Below are positions 25,966 through 36,487 of a stretch of DNA of 64,000 bases, piece by piece. Origin of the DNA: Flavobacteriales bacterium (GTDB lineage Bacteria > Bacteroidota > Bacteroidia > Flavobacteriales_F > PHOS-HE28); contig JAIOIH010000010.1 of assembly GCA_019912395.1 (NCBI GenBank), positions 29,933 through 93,932 of the forward strand. The letters run 5' to 3'. The translations under genes were made by a program, and so were the position numbers. The notes under the pieces were generated by a model. The model was not told the origin of the DNA, ran no database searches, and was given only the letters and a program-made list of their open reading frames with translations. Numbering within the stretch: the first letter of the stretch is position 1; each line of letters opens with the position of its first letter.

Positions 25966-26113
25966 TGCGCGAAGATCGTCACTCGCTTCCGCTCACGGAA
26001 TAGCGCGCTCGGTGCTGCTGAGAACACGGCTGTGTGATGGCCACGGCCATGTTGACTTCACGAAGCAGACCCTTCCGACCTTCCGGCTATCTTCGGCGCA
26101 TTCCCATCGCACC

Positions 26114-26542
26114 ATGTACACCGGCCTTCAACACCTCCACTCCTACTTCGCTTACCTCGTATTGCTGGCCCTTGTGGTGGCAGTGGTGCACGCCATGTTC
26201 GGCTTGTCCGGTAAGCGCCCTTTCTCGTCCACTAGCCGCAAGCTTGTCTTGTTCGGCCTCATTTTCACGCATTTGCAGATCGTCTTCGGGCTGGTCATTT
26301 ACTTCATTTCACCCATGGGCATGCGGAATCTCTCCGGTGAAACGATGAAGGACCCGGTTGCACGGCTCTTCGCGCTGGAGCATCCGCTGATGATGCTCGT
26401 GGCGATCATCTTGATCACCATCGGATACGCGAAGGCCAAACGCGCCACCATGGATGCGCGGAAGTTCAAGCTCGTCGCTTGGTTCTATGGCATCGGTCTG
26501 CTGCTGATCCTCTCGCGCATTCCCTGGGCCACGTGGCCGTGA
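26114..26542 (+). CDS. Four-helix integral membrane protein, cytochrome b-like
   Basis: A 142-residue protein with four predicted membrane helices (about 10-28, 43-65, 90-108 and 120-138). His residues in GLQHLHSYFAYLV, VHAMFGL, FTHLQIVFG and LEHPLMML lie in or next to the helices, a pattern that could bind heme as in small cytochrome b-like proteins. Related Bacteroidota proteins are often loosely labelled cytochrome B or mislabelled L27. The start at 26114 was chosen because the upstream frame lacks hydrophobic or conserved sequence. Function is inferred. Confidence 0.7.
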   Translation: MYTGLQHLHSYFAYLVLLALVVAVVHAMFGLSGKRPFSSTSRKLVLFGLIFTHLQIVFGLVIYFISPMGMRNLSGETMKDPVARLFALEHPLMMLVAIILITIGYAKAKRATMDARKFKLVAWFYGIGLLLILSRIPWATWP

Positions 26543-26597
26543 ACAGCTCTTAGGGTTTCTCCTTCACTGCGAACGGAGGGCGGGGCTGGTACGCGGC

Positions 26598-28049
<1,452 letters not shown>

Positions 28050-28052
28050 TTC

Positions 28053-28099
28053 GATCAGACAATTAGACGATCAGAGGATCAGACGATCAGACGATCGGA
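28053..28099. repeat. 8-bp tandem repeat in the asnS leader
   Basis: Copies of GATCAGA begin at 28053, 28069, 28077 and 28085, with a variant GATCGGA at 28093. From 28069 on the period is exactly 8 bp. The tract begins 3 bp upstream of the asnS start codon on the opposite strand, so it lies in the mRNA leader. The rest of the 337-bp divergent gap up to hsp20 shows no gene. Confidence 0.75.
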
Positions 28100-28386
28100 A
28101 AAGACCTGACCGCCTGCGCTGGGCGGCTGCAAAGGAACGATGGCGGCGGGATATGGCACGCACGCCCCTCCAGGCCATTGAAAGCACGGTATGGTCGGCG
28201 CTGCGCGCGAGGACCCGTCAAACCGCCACTTTTTCACCTGGCCCCGAAAGATCGACAGGACCTGCCGCCTCGTTTTATGAAATTTGATCAACACCGTGTA
28301 AAAGTTGTCAGGGCAAATGCAGTGGCACCTTGTTTGCCCACCGGAACGCGCCCCCGACCATGTGGCCGGGGTAAAAAACCAAAACA

Positions 28387-28833
28387 ATGACACTTGTGAA
28401 GTATAAGGGTGCACCGGTGAGCACAGCTTCCCCGGTGGACCGCCTGGCCAGCGAGATCTTCGGCCCCAACATTTCCCGCCTCTTCGGCAGCGACGGCTTC
28501 ATGGACCACGGCCCGCGCGTGAACATCGTGGAGGGCAACGATGCCTTCCGGCTGGAGATGCAGGCCCCGGGCTTCGACAAGAAGGACCTGAAGCTGGAGA
28601 TGGTGGACGATACCCTCACCATCCGGGGCGAACAGACCGAGGAGCAGCAGAAGGAGGACGACCGCTGGACCCGGCGCGAGTTCAGCCGCACCGCCTTCGA
28701 GCGCAGCTTCGTGATGCCCCAGAGCGTGAAGGCCGATGGCATCAAGGCGGACTACGTGAACGGCGTGCTGCAGGTGACCATTCCGAAATCGGAGGAGGCC
28801 AAGCCCAAGACGCGCACCATCAGCATCCGCTAA
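28387..28833 (+). CDS. Small heat-shock protein Hsp20
   Basis: A 148-residue chaperone with the alpha-crystallin domain from about residue 37: DHGPRVNIVEGNDAFRLEMQ, GFDKKDLKLEMVDDTLTIRG, RREFSRTAFERSFVMPQSV and the conserved YVNGVLQVTIPK. It ends with the IXI-type tail TRTISIR. Holdase activity on unfolding proteins is expected. A strong terminator hairpin follows. Confidence 0.95.
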   Translation: MTLVKYKGAPVSTASPVDRLASEIFGPNISRLFGSDGFMDHGPRVNIVEGNDAFRLEMQAPGFDKKDLKLEMVDDTLTIRGEQTEEQQKEDDRWTRREFSRTAFERSFVMPQSVKADGIKADYVNGVLQVTIPKSEEAKPKTRTISIR

Positions 28834-28851
28834 GCGGCCCTGCGAAGTGAA

Positions 28852-28884
28852 GGGAGGCCGCCAACACCGGGCGGCCTTCCTTGC
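28852..28884 (+). terminator. Intrinsic terminator after hsp20
   Basis: GGGAGGCCGCC (28852-28862) and GGCGGCCTTCC (about 28870-28880) form a long GC-rich stem around a short loop, followed by TTGCTT. It lies 18 bp after the hsp20 stop. Confidence 0.65.
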
Positions 28885-28917
28885 TTCCAACGGAACCAAT
28901 TGAAAAACCCGTCGACC

Positions 28918-29424
28918 ATGAAAACCATTGGAACAACCCCGTTGGTGCATGCGTTGGCCCTCGTGACCATGGTCCTGTCCGCCTGCAACGGACAGGCGCA
29001 GCAGCACCAGACCGGTCCCGCGAAAGCGGATACCCTGGCACCACCCCCGGATACCCCGAGGACCGAGGTGCGCGTGAACAAGGAGTACGATGCGAACGGC
29101 AACCTGATCGCCTACGACTCCACCTACTCCTCCTACTACAACAGCCACAACGCGGACCCCGCGTACATGGACAGCCTGTTCCGCGACTTCCGCCCGCGCT
29201 TCAGGGAACGCTTCCCGTTCCTGACTGACCCGGGATTCAACGACCTGTTCTTCCGCGACTCGCTCCTCTACCCCGACTTCTTCCACAACGACTTCTTCCG
29301 CAAGCGGATGGAGATGAACACGAGGTGGATGGAGGAGATGATGGCGCGGATGGACTCCCTGAAGAACGAATACTTCCGCGATGGCGCGGTGAAGCCTCCG
29401 CGGCAGGAAGGCAAGCCCCAGTGA
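28918..29424 (+). CDS. Lipoprotein of unknown function
   Basis: A 168-residue protein with a lipoprotein signal (VTMVLSACNGQ). The mature region has a Pro/Thr-rich linker, the segment VNKEYDANGNLIAYDSTYSS and then many aromatic and charged residues (for example RFRERFPFLTDPGFNDLFFR). No known domain is recognised. It lies between hsp20 and a small cytoplasmic protein, the latter starting 12 bp downstream, so the two may be co-expressed. The ATG at 28918 was preferred over an upstream TTG. Confidence 0.75.
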   Translation: MKTIGTTPLVHALALVTMVLSACNGQAQQHQTGPAKADTLAPPPDTPRTEVRVNKEYDANGNLIAYDSTYSSYYNSHNADPAYMDSLFRDFRPRFRERFPFLTDPGFNDLFFRDSLLYPDFFHNDFFRKRMEMNTRWMEEMMARMDSLKNEYFRDGAVKPPRQEGKPQ

Positions 29425-29436
29425 TCCACCGCTCCC

Positions 29437-29742
29437 ATGGAAGGCATCGAGGAGGCCATCATCAAGGTGTACATGCTGCAACGCGACTCCATGCGCGAAC
29501 GCGCGGAGGCGATGCTGGAGCAGGCACCGGACCGCGACATCCCACCCACCTGGGTGGTGCCGATGGACGTGCCCGCAGTGGACAGGCTCGTGGGGCGCTT
29601 GAAGCCCTACCTCTACTACGACCGGCAGCGGAAACGCTTCACGCACATCGTGCATGCCTTTGCGGTGGTCCCGAACGCTTCGGAGCCTGCCAACGCCTTC
29701 CCCGTGCATCGGGTGATCACCATACCCGAAGCGCTCGGGTGA
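29437..29742 (+). CDS. Small conserved-looking protein of unknown function
   Basis: A 101-residue protein without signal peptide or membrane segment. It starts with a predicted amphipathic helix (MEGIEEAIIKVYMLQRD) and continues with PTWVVPMDVPAVDRLVGRL and FTHIVHAFAVVPNASEPA. It begins 12 bp after the lipoprotein gene. No family recognised. Confidence 0.6.
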   Translation: MEGIEEAIIKVYMLQRDSMRERAEAMLEQAPDRDIPPTWVVPMDVPAVDRLVGRLKPYLYYDRQRKRFTHIVHAFAVVPNASEPANAFPVHRVITIPEALG

Positions 29743-29935
29743 GCGGGGGCGTGGTGAGCACGGGCAGGTGCCCGAAGTGGGAACCTTGGTTTCGCCCATG
29801 GCAAAAAGCCCCGCTTTCCGGCGCGACCCTACACTTGCACACAACGGATCACTGAAGAGGACCGGGTGGGTCCGAGACGTATCGAACTCACGCGACGGAA
29901 AACGGAAATGCCTGATCTCCCGAACGGTGTTGCGG

Positions 29936-30835
29936 TCAGCGGATATTCTCCAGCTTTCGCTGCAGGGCATCCACGGTGCGCTGCACCTCGTTCCGGGCGG
30001 CGGCCTTCGCGTCCTGCTCCTGCTGCACGTCGGGCAGGTTGGAGCTGGTCTTGGACAGTTCCCTTTGGGCCTTGGCCTCGTTGGCCATCAACTTGGCCAT
30101 CCGCGCTTCGTTCTTGGTGATCCCGGACCGCGCCTTGGTGAGCTTCTTCAGGTCCTTGGGGTCCTGGCCCAGCATCCACTTCTCGTTGTAGAGGTCGATC
30201 TCCCTCTGCATGATGGCGCGCTCATTTTGCAGCTTGCTCCTTTCCTTGGCGTTCTTCTCCACTTGGCTTTGGGCCTTGTTCAGCTTCTTCCGGGCCTTGT
30301 CCCGGCTTTTGGCGGCGCTCTCGGCCTTGCCGTGGGCCTTGCCCAGCTTCTTGGTCCATGCGTCCACCTGTTGCTGCACCACGGCCTTGTTCAACTGCAC
30401 GCCCAGGTCGCGCACGGCGGGTGATAGCGCGGGGTTGCCCACGGGGGTGGAAGTGCCGCTGTTGAGGAAGGCGAGCGAAAGGGTGCTCAGGCGCTGTTTC
30501 TTGTTCTGCGTCACTCGGGCGAGCACGTCCACCGGAGCGCTGCCGGCCGCCGCGAAGGTGACGCCCGTGGCCTTCATCAGCCGGCCTTGCTTCCTGAAGG
30601 AGGTACCGGGCAGCACGGTCTTCAGCAGAGCGCTCACCTGCTTTGCGCTTGCCTCATGCACGGGCACCGAGAAGGCGGGCACGTTGACGCTATCGTTCCG
30701 CAGCGAATCCGCGCCCACGGCGATCACCTTGTCCCACACCAGCGTGGTACCGTCCTTCAGGGTGTTCTGGGCGGTGCTGCCCATGGCCAGCGCGAGGGCG
30801 AAGGGAAGGACCAAAAGGCTGCGGCGCGTATGCAT
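29936..30835 (-). CDS. Exported coiled-coil protein
   Basis: A 299-residue protein with a signal peptide (about 1-22, hydrophobic LLVLPFALALAMG). Residues 110-295 are strongly charged and helical, with long runs of Lys, Ala, Glu and Arg (for example KSRDKARKKLNKAQSQVEKN), predicting an extended coiled coil. The N-terminal 100 residues contain a small folded segment (TTLVWDKVIAVGADSL). It may be a periplasmic structural or scaffolding protein. No family recognised. Confidence 0.75.
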   Translation of the reverse strand: MHTRRSLLVLPFALALAMGSTAQNTLKDGTTLVWDKVIAVGADSLRNDSVNVPAFSVPVHEASAKQVSALLKTVLPGTSFRKQGRLMKATGVTFAAAGSAPVDVLARVTQNKKQRLSTLSLAFLNSGTSTPVGNPALSPAVRDLGVQLNKAVVQQQVDAWTKKLGKAHGKAESAAKSRDKARKKLNKAQSQVEKNAKERSKLQNERAIMQREIDLYNEKWMLGQDPKDLKKLTKARSGITKNEARMAKLMANEAKAQRELSKTSSNLPDVQQEQDAKAAARNEVQRTVDALQRKLENIR

Positions 30836-31279
30836 GGGGGATGGGGGGTTGGGTAGCGCAAAGGTAGGCCCGGTAAAGGGTGTGTTTCATCCACCCCGAC
30901 ACTGGTACTGGAGCTACCCGAACGGATACCCCGGGCAGATCGCCGTCCTCCATTCCCGGAATTGGACCGAAGGCGACGATCGCGGGACCCGCGTGGCACG
31001 CTCCGGGTGAAGACCACTTCGTCACCGATATGCATGGGGATCTCCGCAACCTATTCGATGTGGGTGATGTGAACCTCGTTGAGATCCAAGGTCTTTCCCG
31101 GCATTACCGAGACCGGGCGATGGCGGATGGACGAGTCGCTCAATGTCAAGTACGACCTGCCCAAAAACCTCCATGGCCGCCTTGGCCTGCCGTCCAATTC
31201 TGACCACCGCCCGGTGGAAGGCGCGACCGGGACGGACCATCCGTACCGGATCGCCCTTGGCCGGGAGCTTTAGCAGCGA
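30836..31279. other. 444-bp region without a confident gene; possible remnants
   Basis: Several short frames on both strands look partly coding but none has a good start. On the plus strand 31079-31273 has third-position G/C-rich codons (for example VKYDLPKNLHGRLGLP). On the minus strand one frame gives MEVFGQVVLDIERLVHPP, and another, ending near 31055, gives MPGKTLDLNEVHITHIE. Breaks between frames suggest a decayed gene, but I cannot say which strand. Confidence 0.35.
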
Positions 31280-32515
31280 TCAGAACGAGATATCCCATTG
31301 CAAGCGCACACGGCTCCCTTCGGCGCGCGCGAGGTCCTGCTGCTCGAAGGTGATCAAGCTGTATTCCACGGAGAGCTTGTTCTTATGCCCGGCCGCGAAG
31401 AACCAGTTCACCACTGCCGTATACTCAGTCTGCAGATGGCCGGGCACACTGCTATCCGGCTGATGGAACGCATAGCGGGCGGCCAGTTCCAGGGCCTTGG
31501 GGATGCCGGGGAAGGACCCGTGCAGGAAATAGCCGGCCTGCACGTAGCTGCCCACGAGGTCCCGGGTGCCGCCGCCATGCCGATCGTCGATATGCTTCCA
31601 ATGCGACTCGTGTTGCCAGCTGAAGCCCTTGTACTTGAAGGCTGTTTCCACCATGATCTGCTCCACGTCGTAGAGACTGGTATCCGTGTCGGGGAGTCCT
31701 TCCAAGGCACCGCCTCCGGCTTGCGAAAAGCGCGTGTACCGGCTGCGGTTGGTAGCACCGCCCACGGCGAGTAACGCTGCGGGCTTCGGGGTGCGTTCCT
31801 GATCACTGCCGTTCAACTTCACCACACGGCCCAAGGGGTTCCATTGCAAGCGCGCCTCGTACATCAAGTGCCTATCATCATTGTCCCGCGCGCCACGGCC
31901 AGTGCCAGTGAGGGCGCTCAGCCAGTAGTTCACGTTCGCCATGCCGCTTCCGTCCAGGTGGCCGTACACTTCCACCCCTTGCTGGCGGTCCAGCGTGAAG
32001 GGCCGGTTGATCAATGAGCGCTCCACCATCTGTTGCTCCCCGCTGGAGATCATGCGTTCGCGGTTGTATTGGGTCTTCCACTGGCCCACCTTCAGGGACA
32101 GGCCCTTGTAGCGTTCCACCATCACCCTGAGATCGAGCAGATTGCCTCGGCCCATCTCATACTCGAAGTAGTACTTGAGCCACGGCTCGTAGGCGTGCCC
32201 GCCGATCTTGAGCCGGGCGCGGTTCACCTTGAATGCCGTGGTCCCTTGGTCGCTGAAGTCATCATACGTCAGCGGGTCCTGGTCGAAGGGAGTGGTGAAA
32301 CGGAATTGCAGGCGCGCGGCCAGCTGCAGTTCGTACTTCCCATCAGGGGTGGCCAGGATGAAGCCCTTGGAGCTGTGCTGGTTCTCCGAGCGCGGCGGGA
32401 TAGTGTCCGCATTCTCCACATCCTGGGCAGCACAGTGGGCGGCAACAAGCAGTGCGACCGGGAGGAGGGACCATTTCGCCGAGGAAAGCATAAAAGGCTT
32501 GAATGGAAAGTGCAT
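31280..32515 (-). CDS. OprO/OprP-like porin
   Basis: A 411-residue outer-membrane beta-barrel with a signal peptide ending near AHCAAQD. The body alternates polar and hydrophobic residues (for example YELQLAARLQFRFTTPF and KYYFEYEMGRGNLLDLRVM) as in the phosphate-selective porin O/P family, and it ends in the classic C-terminal Phe (RVRLQWDISF). Substrate unknown. The ATG at 32515 was chosen for its signal peptide. A possible gene fragment lies upstream on the same strand. Confidence 0.87.
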   Translation of the reverse strand: MHFPFKPFMLSSAKWSLLPVALLVAAHCAAQDVENADTIPPRSENQHSSKGFILATPDGKYELQLAARLQFRFTTPFDQDPLTYDDFSDQGTTAFKVNRARLKIGGHAYEPWLKYYFEYEMGRGNLLDLRVMVERYKGLSLKVGQWKTQYNRERMISSGEQQMVERSLINRPFTLDRQQGVEVYGHLDGSGMANVNYWLSALTGTGRGARDNDDRHLMYEARLQWNPLGRVVKLNGSDQERTPKPAALLAVGGATNRSRYTRFSQAGGGALEGLPDTDTSLYDVEQIMVETAFKYKGFSWQHESHWKHIDDRHGGGTRDLVGSYVQAGYFLHGSFPGIPKALELAARYAFHQPDSSVPGHLQTEYTAVVNWFFAAGHKNKLSVEYSLITFEQQDLARAEGSRVRLQWDISF

Positions 32516-32563
32516 GTGGTTGTCGTTCGCGGGATCGGTCCCCGTCCCTTGCTTTTGCATGGC

Positions 32564-32971
32564 CTAGAGGAACGTACTGGGCCCGATCCGTATGTTGGTG
32601 TTGCGCACGCCGCAATGCGGCTCGGTGATCCCGTTTGGATAGCGGCCATCACTGCCCGGGAGGAGCAGTTTGATGGCTGCACCCGCGTGTGCCATCGCAT
32701 TGCTTGGCTGCGCCTTGCCATCGCCGGGGATGCCCGCGGAGCTTCCATCCGCCAGCCACCGCTCAGTACGCTTGTAGCCCAGGTCCGGTCCGCCGGGTGG
32801 ATGCTCGCCCTCAGTTGAGGTCCCGTCGGTATAGCTCTCCGGCTGCGGCTGATAAATGGTGATGGTGCGGCCATCATCGGTATTCAATACCTCGGGCCCT
32901 TGGTCCCGGGCCATGAGCGCGGCAGGCAGGGACAGTAGCGCAGGAATCAGGAGGGCTCGAAACCTGTTCAT
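32564..32971 (-). CDS. Short secreted protein, probably a truncated fragment
   Basis: A 135-residue protein with a signal sequence (LLIPALLSLPAALMARD). The next segment, NTDDGRTITIYQPQPESYTD, resembles the beginning of much longer secreted Bacteroidota proteins whose family starts with a GxTITIYQPQ motif. Here the sequence soon becomes low-complexity and Gly/Pro-rich, so the original gene may have been truncated or frameshifted. It could still make a short product. Confidence 0.5.
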   Translation of the reverse strand: MNRFRALLIPALLSLPAALMARDQGPEVLNTDDGRTITIYQPQPESYTDGTSTEGEHPPGGPDLGYKRTERWLADGSSAGIPGDGKAQPSNAMAHAGAAIKLLLPGSDGRYPNGITEPHCGVRNTNIRIGPSTFL

Positions 32972-33222
32972 GGCGAAGGGATGGGGATGAGGCGGCAAAA
33001 CTACGCGGAGGACATCGGCGCATTGGCCGCCGACCTCACATTCGTTCCACTTACCTGTGATCAGGACTGATCGCAACCGTACACCCCGTTTCGCCTTCAC
33101 TCGTTTTCGTTTCCCTGTGCGAAATGGGGAAGAACACCTCGCCTGGGCGCCAGAGGCGGGTATTCCAACGGCACACCGGAAACATTTTTTCTTCAATTCG
33201 TTTCCAGTGTGTCGATATTGTC

Positions 33223-33230
33223 TACATTTG
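33223..33230 (+). promoter_or_regulatory. -7 box of the efflux operon promoter
   Basis: TACATTTG matches the TAnnTTTG Bacteroidota -7 consensus. A weak -33 candidate (TTTC) lies at about 33201. The start codon of tetR is only 13 bp downstream, so the leader would be very short or absent. Confidence 0.5.
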
Positions 33231-33242
33231 CGCCCTCCAAAA

Positions 33243-33923
33243 ATGATGGACTCCGACAAAAGCAAGCCCATGGATGAGCGCGGTGATCGTTTGATCGCCG
33301 AGGCTGCCAAGGCCTTTTGGACCTACGGGATCAAGAGCATGACGATGGACGACCTGTCCACCCGGCTCGGCATCAGCAAGAAGACCCTCTACCAGCACGT
33401 GAAGGACAAGAACGACCTGGTGGACAAGGTGCTCACGCACATCTCGAAGGATTTCAAGTGCATGGTGGACGAGAGCTCGGGTCGCGACAAGAACGCGATC
33501 GACGAGCTGTTCAACATCACCACCACGGTGGCCGACCGGCTCAAGGACATCCACCCGTCCATCCACTTCGACCTGGAGAAATACCATCCGGCCGCTTTCC
33601 GCAAGATGCTGGACGACAAGCGGCGGGAGATCTACACCACCACCACCGGGAACCTGCAACGGGGTATTGATGAAGGCCTGTACCGCACGGACCTGAACAT
33701 CCCGATGATCGCCACGATCTACATCGCCCGCTTCGACATGGTCTTCGATGGCGAGCTCTTCCCACCCGACCGTTTCCGCCCGGAGGAGCTGCACTGGGAA
33801 CTGTTCCGCTATCACATCCGCGGCATCGCCAGCGCAAAGGGCCTGAAGTATCTGGAGAGGAAGGTCCGCAAGGAAATGAAGACCGCAACGCCGTCGCCCG
33901 GCAAAGCACCAAAGAATCCATGA
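33243..33923 (+). CDS. TetR/AcrR family transcriptional regulator
   Basis: A 226-residue regulator with an N-terminal helix-turn-helix in RLIAEAAKAFWTYGIKSMTM and LSTRLGISKKTLYQHVKDKN. The rest is the helical ligand-binding and dimerisation domain. It heads the tolC-adaptor-RND operon, overlapping tolC by 4 bp (ATGA), so it most likely represses its own operon and responds to a pump substrate. Two adjacent ATG codons (33243 and 33246) are possible starts. Confidence 0.93.
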   Translation: MMDSDKSKPMDERGDRLIAEAAKAFWTYGIKSMTMDDLSTRLGISKKTLYQHVKDKNDLVDKVLTHISKDFKCMVDESSGRDKNAIDELFNITTTVADRLKDIHPSIHFDLEKYHPAAFRKMLDDKRREIYTTTTGNLQRGIDEGLYRTDLNIPMIATIYIARFDMVFDGELFPPDRFRPEELHWELFRYHIRGIASAKGLKYLERKVRKEMKTATPSPGKAPKNP

Positions 33924-35242
33924 GGGACCTATTGACATCGGCGCTTTTCATCCTGAGCACCGCACTGGCCGCGCAAGGCCCCGTGAGCCTTTCCCTGCAG
34001 CAGGCCGTGGACATGGCGGCCGAGCAGAGCTACATGGTACAAGGCAGCAAGCTGGAGGCGGAGAAGTCCTTGGCCAAGATCCGGGAGATCACCGCCATCG
34101 GACTGCCGCAGGTGAGCGCCACGGGCAGTTTGAGCAACTACTTGCAGGTGCCCACCCAGGTGATCCCGAACTTCTTCGGCAACGAGCCGAAGACCTTGGA
34201 GGTACAGTTCGGCATTCCGTGGAGCATCAGCGGTGGCGTGCAGTTGAACCAATTGATCTTCGACGGCAGCTACCTCATCGGGTTGAAGGCCGTGCGCGAG
34301 CTGCAGAACCGAAGCGTGAAGGAGCTCGAACAGACCCGCTTGGAGGCGCGCGTGCAGGCCGCTAAGGCCTACTTGGGGGTATTGGCCGCGGAGGAAGGTG
34401 CCCGATTGCTCGGCGAGAGCCTTCCCCTGGTCCGGAAGTCGGCGAATGAGGCCGCCGCAATGACCGAGCAGGGCCTGATGGAAAGCACCGATGCGGACCG
34501 GCTCACCGTGCAGGTGGACGAAACGGAGAACCAAAGGCGCACCTTGCTGCAACAGGCCGCGGTGGCCCGCGCCTACCTCGCGCTGGTGCTGGGCCTGCCC
34601 ACGGGCACCCCGATCCAGCTCACTGATTCGCTGCAGCCGCTGCTGGACGTACCTACCGATGCCGACCTGGTCAATAGGCCCTTCGACCCTTCGCAACATG
34701 TGGACGAGGAAGTGGCCCGCACGTATGTGACGATGGGCGTGCTCAACGTCCGCAACAAGAAGGCTGCCTACCTGCCGCAACTATCGGGCTTCATCAACTA
34801 TCAGGAGCAGTTCAGCTCCACCGAATTCGAGCCGGGCAACGGCTCCTTTTGGTTTCCCGCCAGCATGTGGGGCCTGCAACTGAACGTGCCCATATTCAGC
34901 AGTGGCATGCGCAAGAACCAAGTGAAGCAGGCCAGCATCGCCCTCGACCAGGCCCAAGTGCAATTGAAGGCCACCGAACAACGGTTGTTGACGGACCACC
35001 TGTCACAGCAGGCCATATTGATCTCTGCCCAAGAGAACTACCAGACCGGGAAACGCAGCTTGGCCCTGAGCAAGCGCATTTTCGAGCAGACCTCCGTGAA
35101 GTTCAGCGAAGGCATGGCCAGCAGCTTCGAACTGACGCAGGAGCACGGCAATTACCTCGCTGCCCAACAGACGTACATCCAACGCATCGTGGACCTGCTG
35201 AAGGCCCGCGTGGACATGCACAAAGCATTGGACCTGTACTGA
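33920..35242 (+). CDS. TolC-family outer-membrane efflux protein
   Basis: A 440-residue protein with a signal peptide (about 1-19, ending AAQG). It is rich in long helices with the typical outer-membrane efflux repeats (VSLSLQQAVDMAAEQSYMV, then GLMESTDADRLTVQVDETEN and EGMASSFELTQEHGNYLAAQ). It forms the trimeric channel that connects with the adaptor and RND pump encoded next. Confidence 0.92.
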   Translation: MRDLLTSALFILSTALAAQGPVSLSLQQAVDMAAEQSYMVQGSKLEAEKSLAKIREITAIGLPQVSATGSLSNYLQVPTQVIPNFFGNEPKTLEVQFGIPWSISGGVQLNQLIFDGSYLIGLKAVRELQNRSVKELEQTRLEARVQAAKAYLGVLAAEEGARLLGESLPLVRKSANEAAAMTEQGLMESTDADRLTVQVDETENQRRTLLQQAAVARAYLALVLGLPTGTPIQLTDSLQPLLDVPTDADLVNRPFDPSQHVDEEVARTYVTMGVLNVRNKKAAYLPQLSGFINYQEQFSSTEFEPGNGSFWFPASMWGLQLNVPIFSSGMRKNQVKQASIALDQAQVQLKATEQRLLTDHLSQQAILISAQENYQTGKRSLALSKRIFEQTSVKFSEGMASSFELTQEHGNYLAAQQTYIQRIVDLLKARVDMHKALDLY

Positions 35243-35330
35243 CGTGATCGGTGAATGGAGAGGAATGATCGGTGATCTGAGCAACGCATCCGTACCGTCG
35301 ATCCATTGGGTCGACCAAGAAAACCCCCCG

Positions 35331-36482
35331 ATGAAAAGAACGATCTACTTGATCACGATGCTGGCCGTGCTGGCTTCCTGCGGCACCAAGCAGACCGGCG
35401 AATTGGCCGAAAAGCGCGCCGAGCGCGACTCGCTCAAGGTCCTGTACACCGACCTGGGCAAGCAGATCAAGGAGGTGGAGGAGTGGCTGGCCCTCCATGA
35501 CAGCACGGTGGAACGCAACCTGATGGTGGTGACCGCCACGCCGCTCTCCTTCGGCCCTTATGCCCACTACATCGACCTGCATGGCGTGGTGAAGGCCGAT
35601 GAGTCCGCCGCGCTCTACGCCATGGGCGGCCGGGTGCGCAGCATCAAGGTGAAGGCCGGCGACCGTGTACACCAAGGCCAATTGCTGGTGGCCATGGACA
35701 ACGACCTGGTGGAGAAGCAGATCGCCCAAGCCGAGACCGGTGCCGAACTGGCCCGCATCACCTTCGAGAAACAGGAGCGCCTGTGGGAGCAGCACATCGG
35801 CAGTGAGATGCAATACCTCCAGGCCAAGACCAACATGGAACAGGCCGAGGCGACCATTGCCGCATTGAATGAGCAACAACGGCTGTCCAACATCACCGCC
35901 CCGTTCACCGGGGTGGTGGATGAGGTGATGGTGCGCGTGGGGGACATGGCCGCTCCCAGCCAACCGGTGGTGCGGGTCGTGAATTCCGCCGGAGCACAGA
36001 TCGAAGCGGACGTGAGCGAGGTGTACCTGAAACAGGTAAAGGAGGGCGCACCGGTGAAGGTGGCCTTCCCGAGCATCGGGGAGAGCTTCACCGGGAAGAT
36101 CGCACATGTGGGCAACTACATCGATCCGGCCAACCGCACCTTCAAGGTCGCGGTGCGTGCCCCCCAGGGCGAGACCTACATGCGGCCGAACCTGCTGAGC
36201 GACCTCAGCATCCAGGATGAACAGTCCGACAGTGCGATGGTGGTGCCGGCCAGTACCGTGCTGCAGGATGTGAACGGCAACAACTACATCTATGTCCTGG
36301 ACAGCGTGCGCCCCGGCGAGGCCACCGCCCGCAAAGTGATGGTGGACCGCATCAGCCAGTACGGAACCAACATCCGCATAAAGCCCACGGTGGAGGGTAC
36401 GCTCACCGGTGGTGAATCCCTCGTGGATGCCGGAGCCAAGAATGTAAGCGACGGCCTCACGGTGCGTATCGCCAAGCCCTAA
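35331..36482 (+). CDS. RND efflux periplasmic adaptor (MFP) lipoprotein
   Basis: A 383-residue membrane fusion protein with a lipoprotein signal (MLAVLASCGTK). A helical part (about 20-50) is followed by the barrel-sandwich segments GVVKADESAALYAMGGRVRS and VKAGDRVHQGQLLVAM, a coiled-coil hairpin (about 125-185), LSNITAPFTGVVDEVMVRVG and the beta-barrel. It links the RND permease to TolC. The long frame upstream includes the 89-bp gap after tolC; the ATG at 35331 gives the lipobox. Confidence 0.92.
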   Translation: MKRTIYLITMLAVLASCGTKQTGELAEKRAERDSLKVLYTDLGKQIKEVEEWLALHDSTVERNLMVVTATPLSFGPYAHYIDLHGVVKADESAALYAMGGRVRSIKVKAGDRVHQGQLLVAMDNDLVEKQIAQAETGAELARITFEKQERLWEQHIGSEMQYLQAKTNMEQAEATIAALNEQQRLSNITAPFTGVVDEVMVRVGDMAAPSQPVVRVVNSAGAQIEADVSEVYLKQVKEGAPVKVAFPSIGESFTGKIAHVGNYIDPANRTFKVAVRAPQGETYMRPNLLSDLSIQDEQSDSAMVVPASTVLQDVNGNNYIYVLDSVRPGEATARKVMVDRISQYGTNIRIKPTVEGTLTGGESLVDAGAKNVSDGLTVRIAKP

Positions 36483-36487
36483 GCCCC

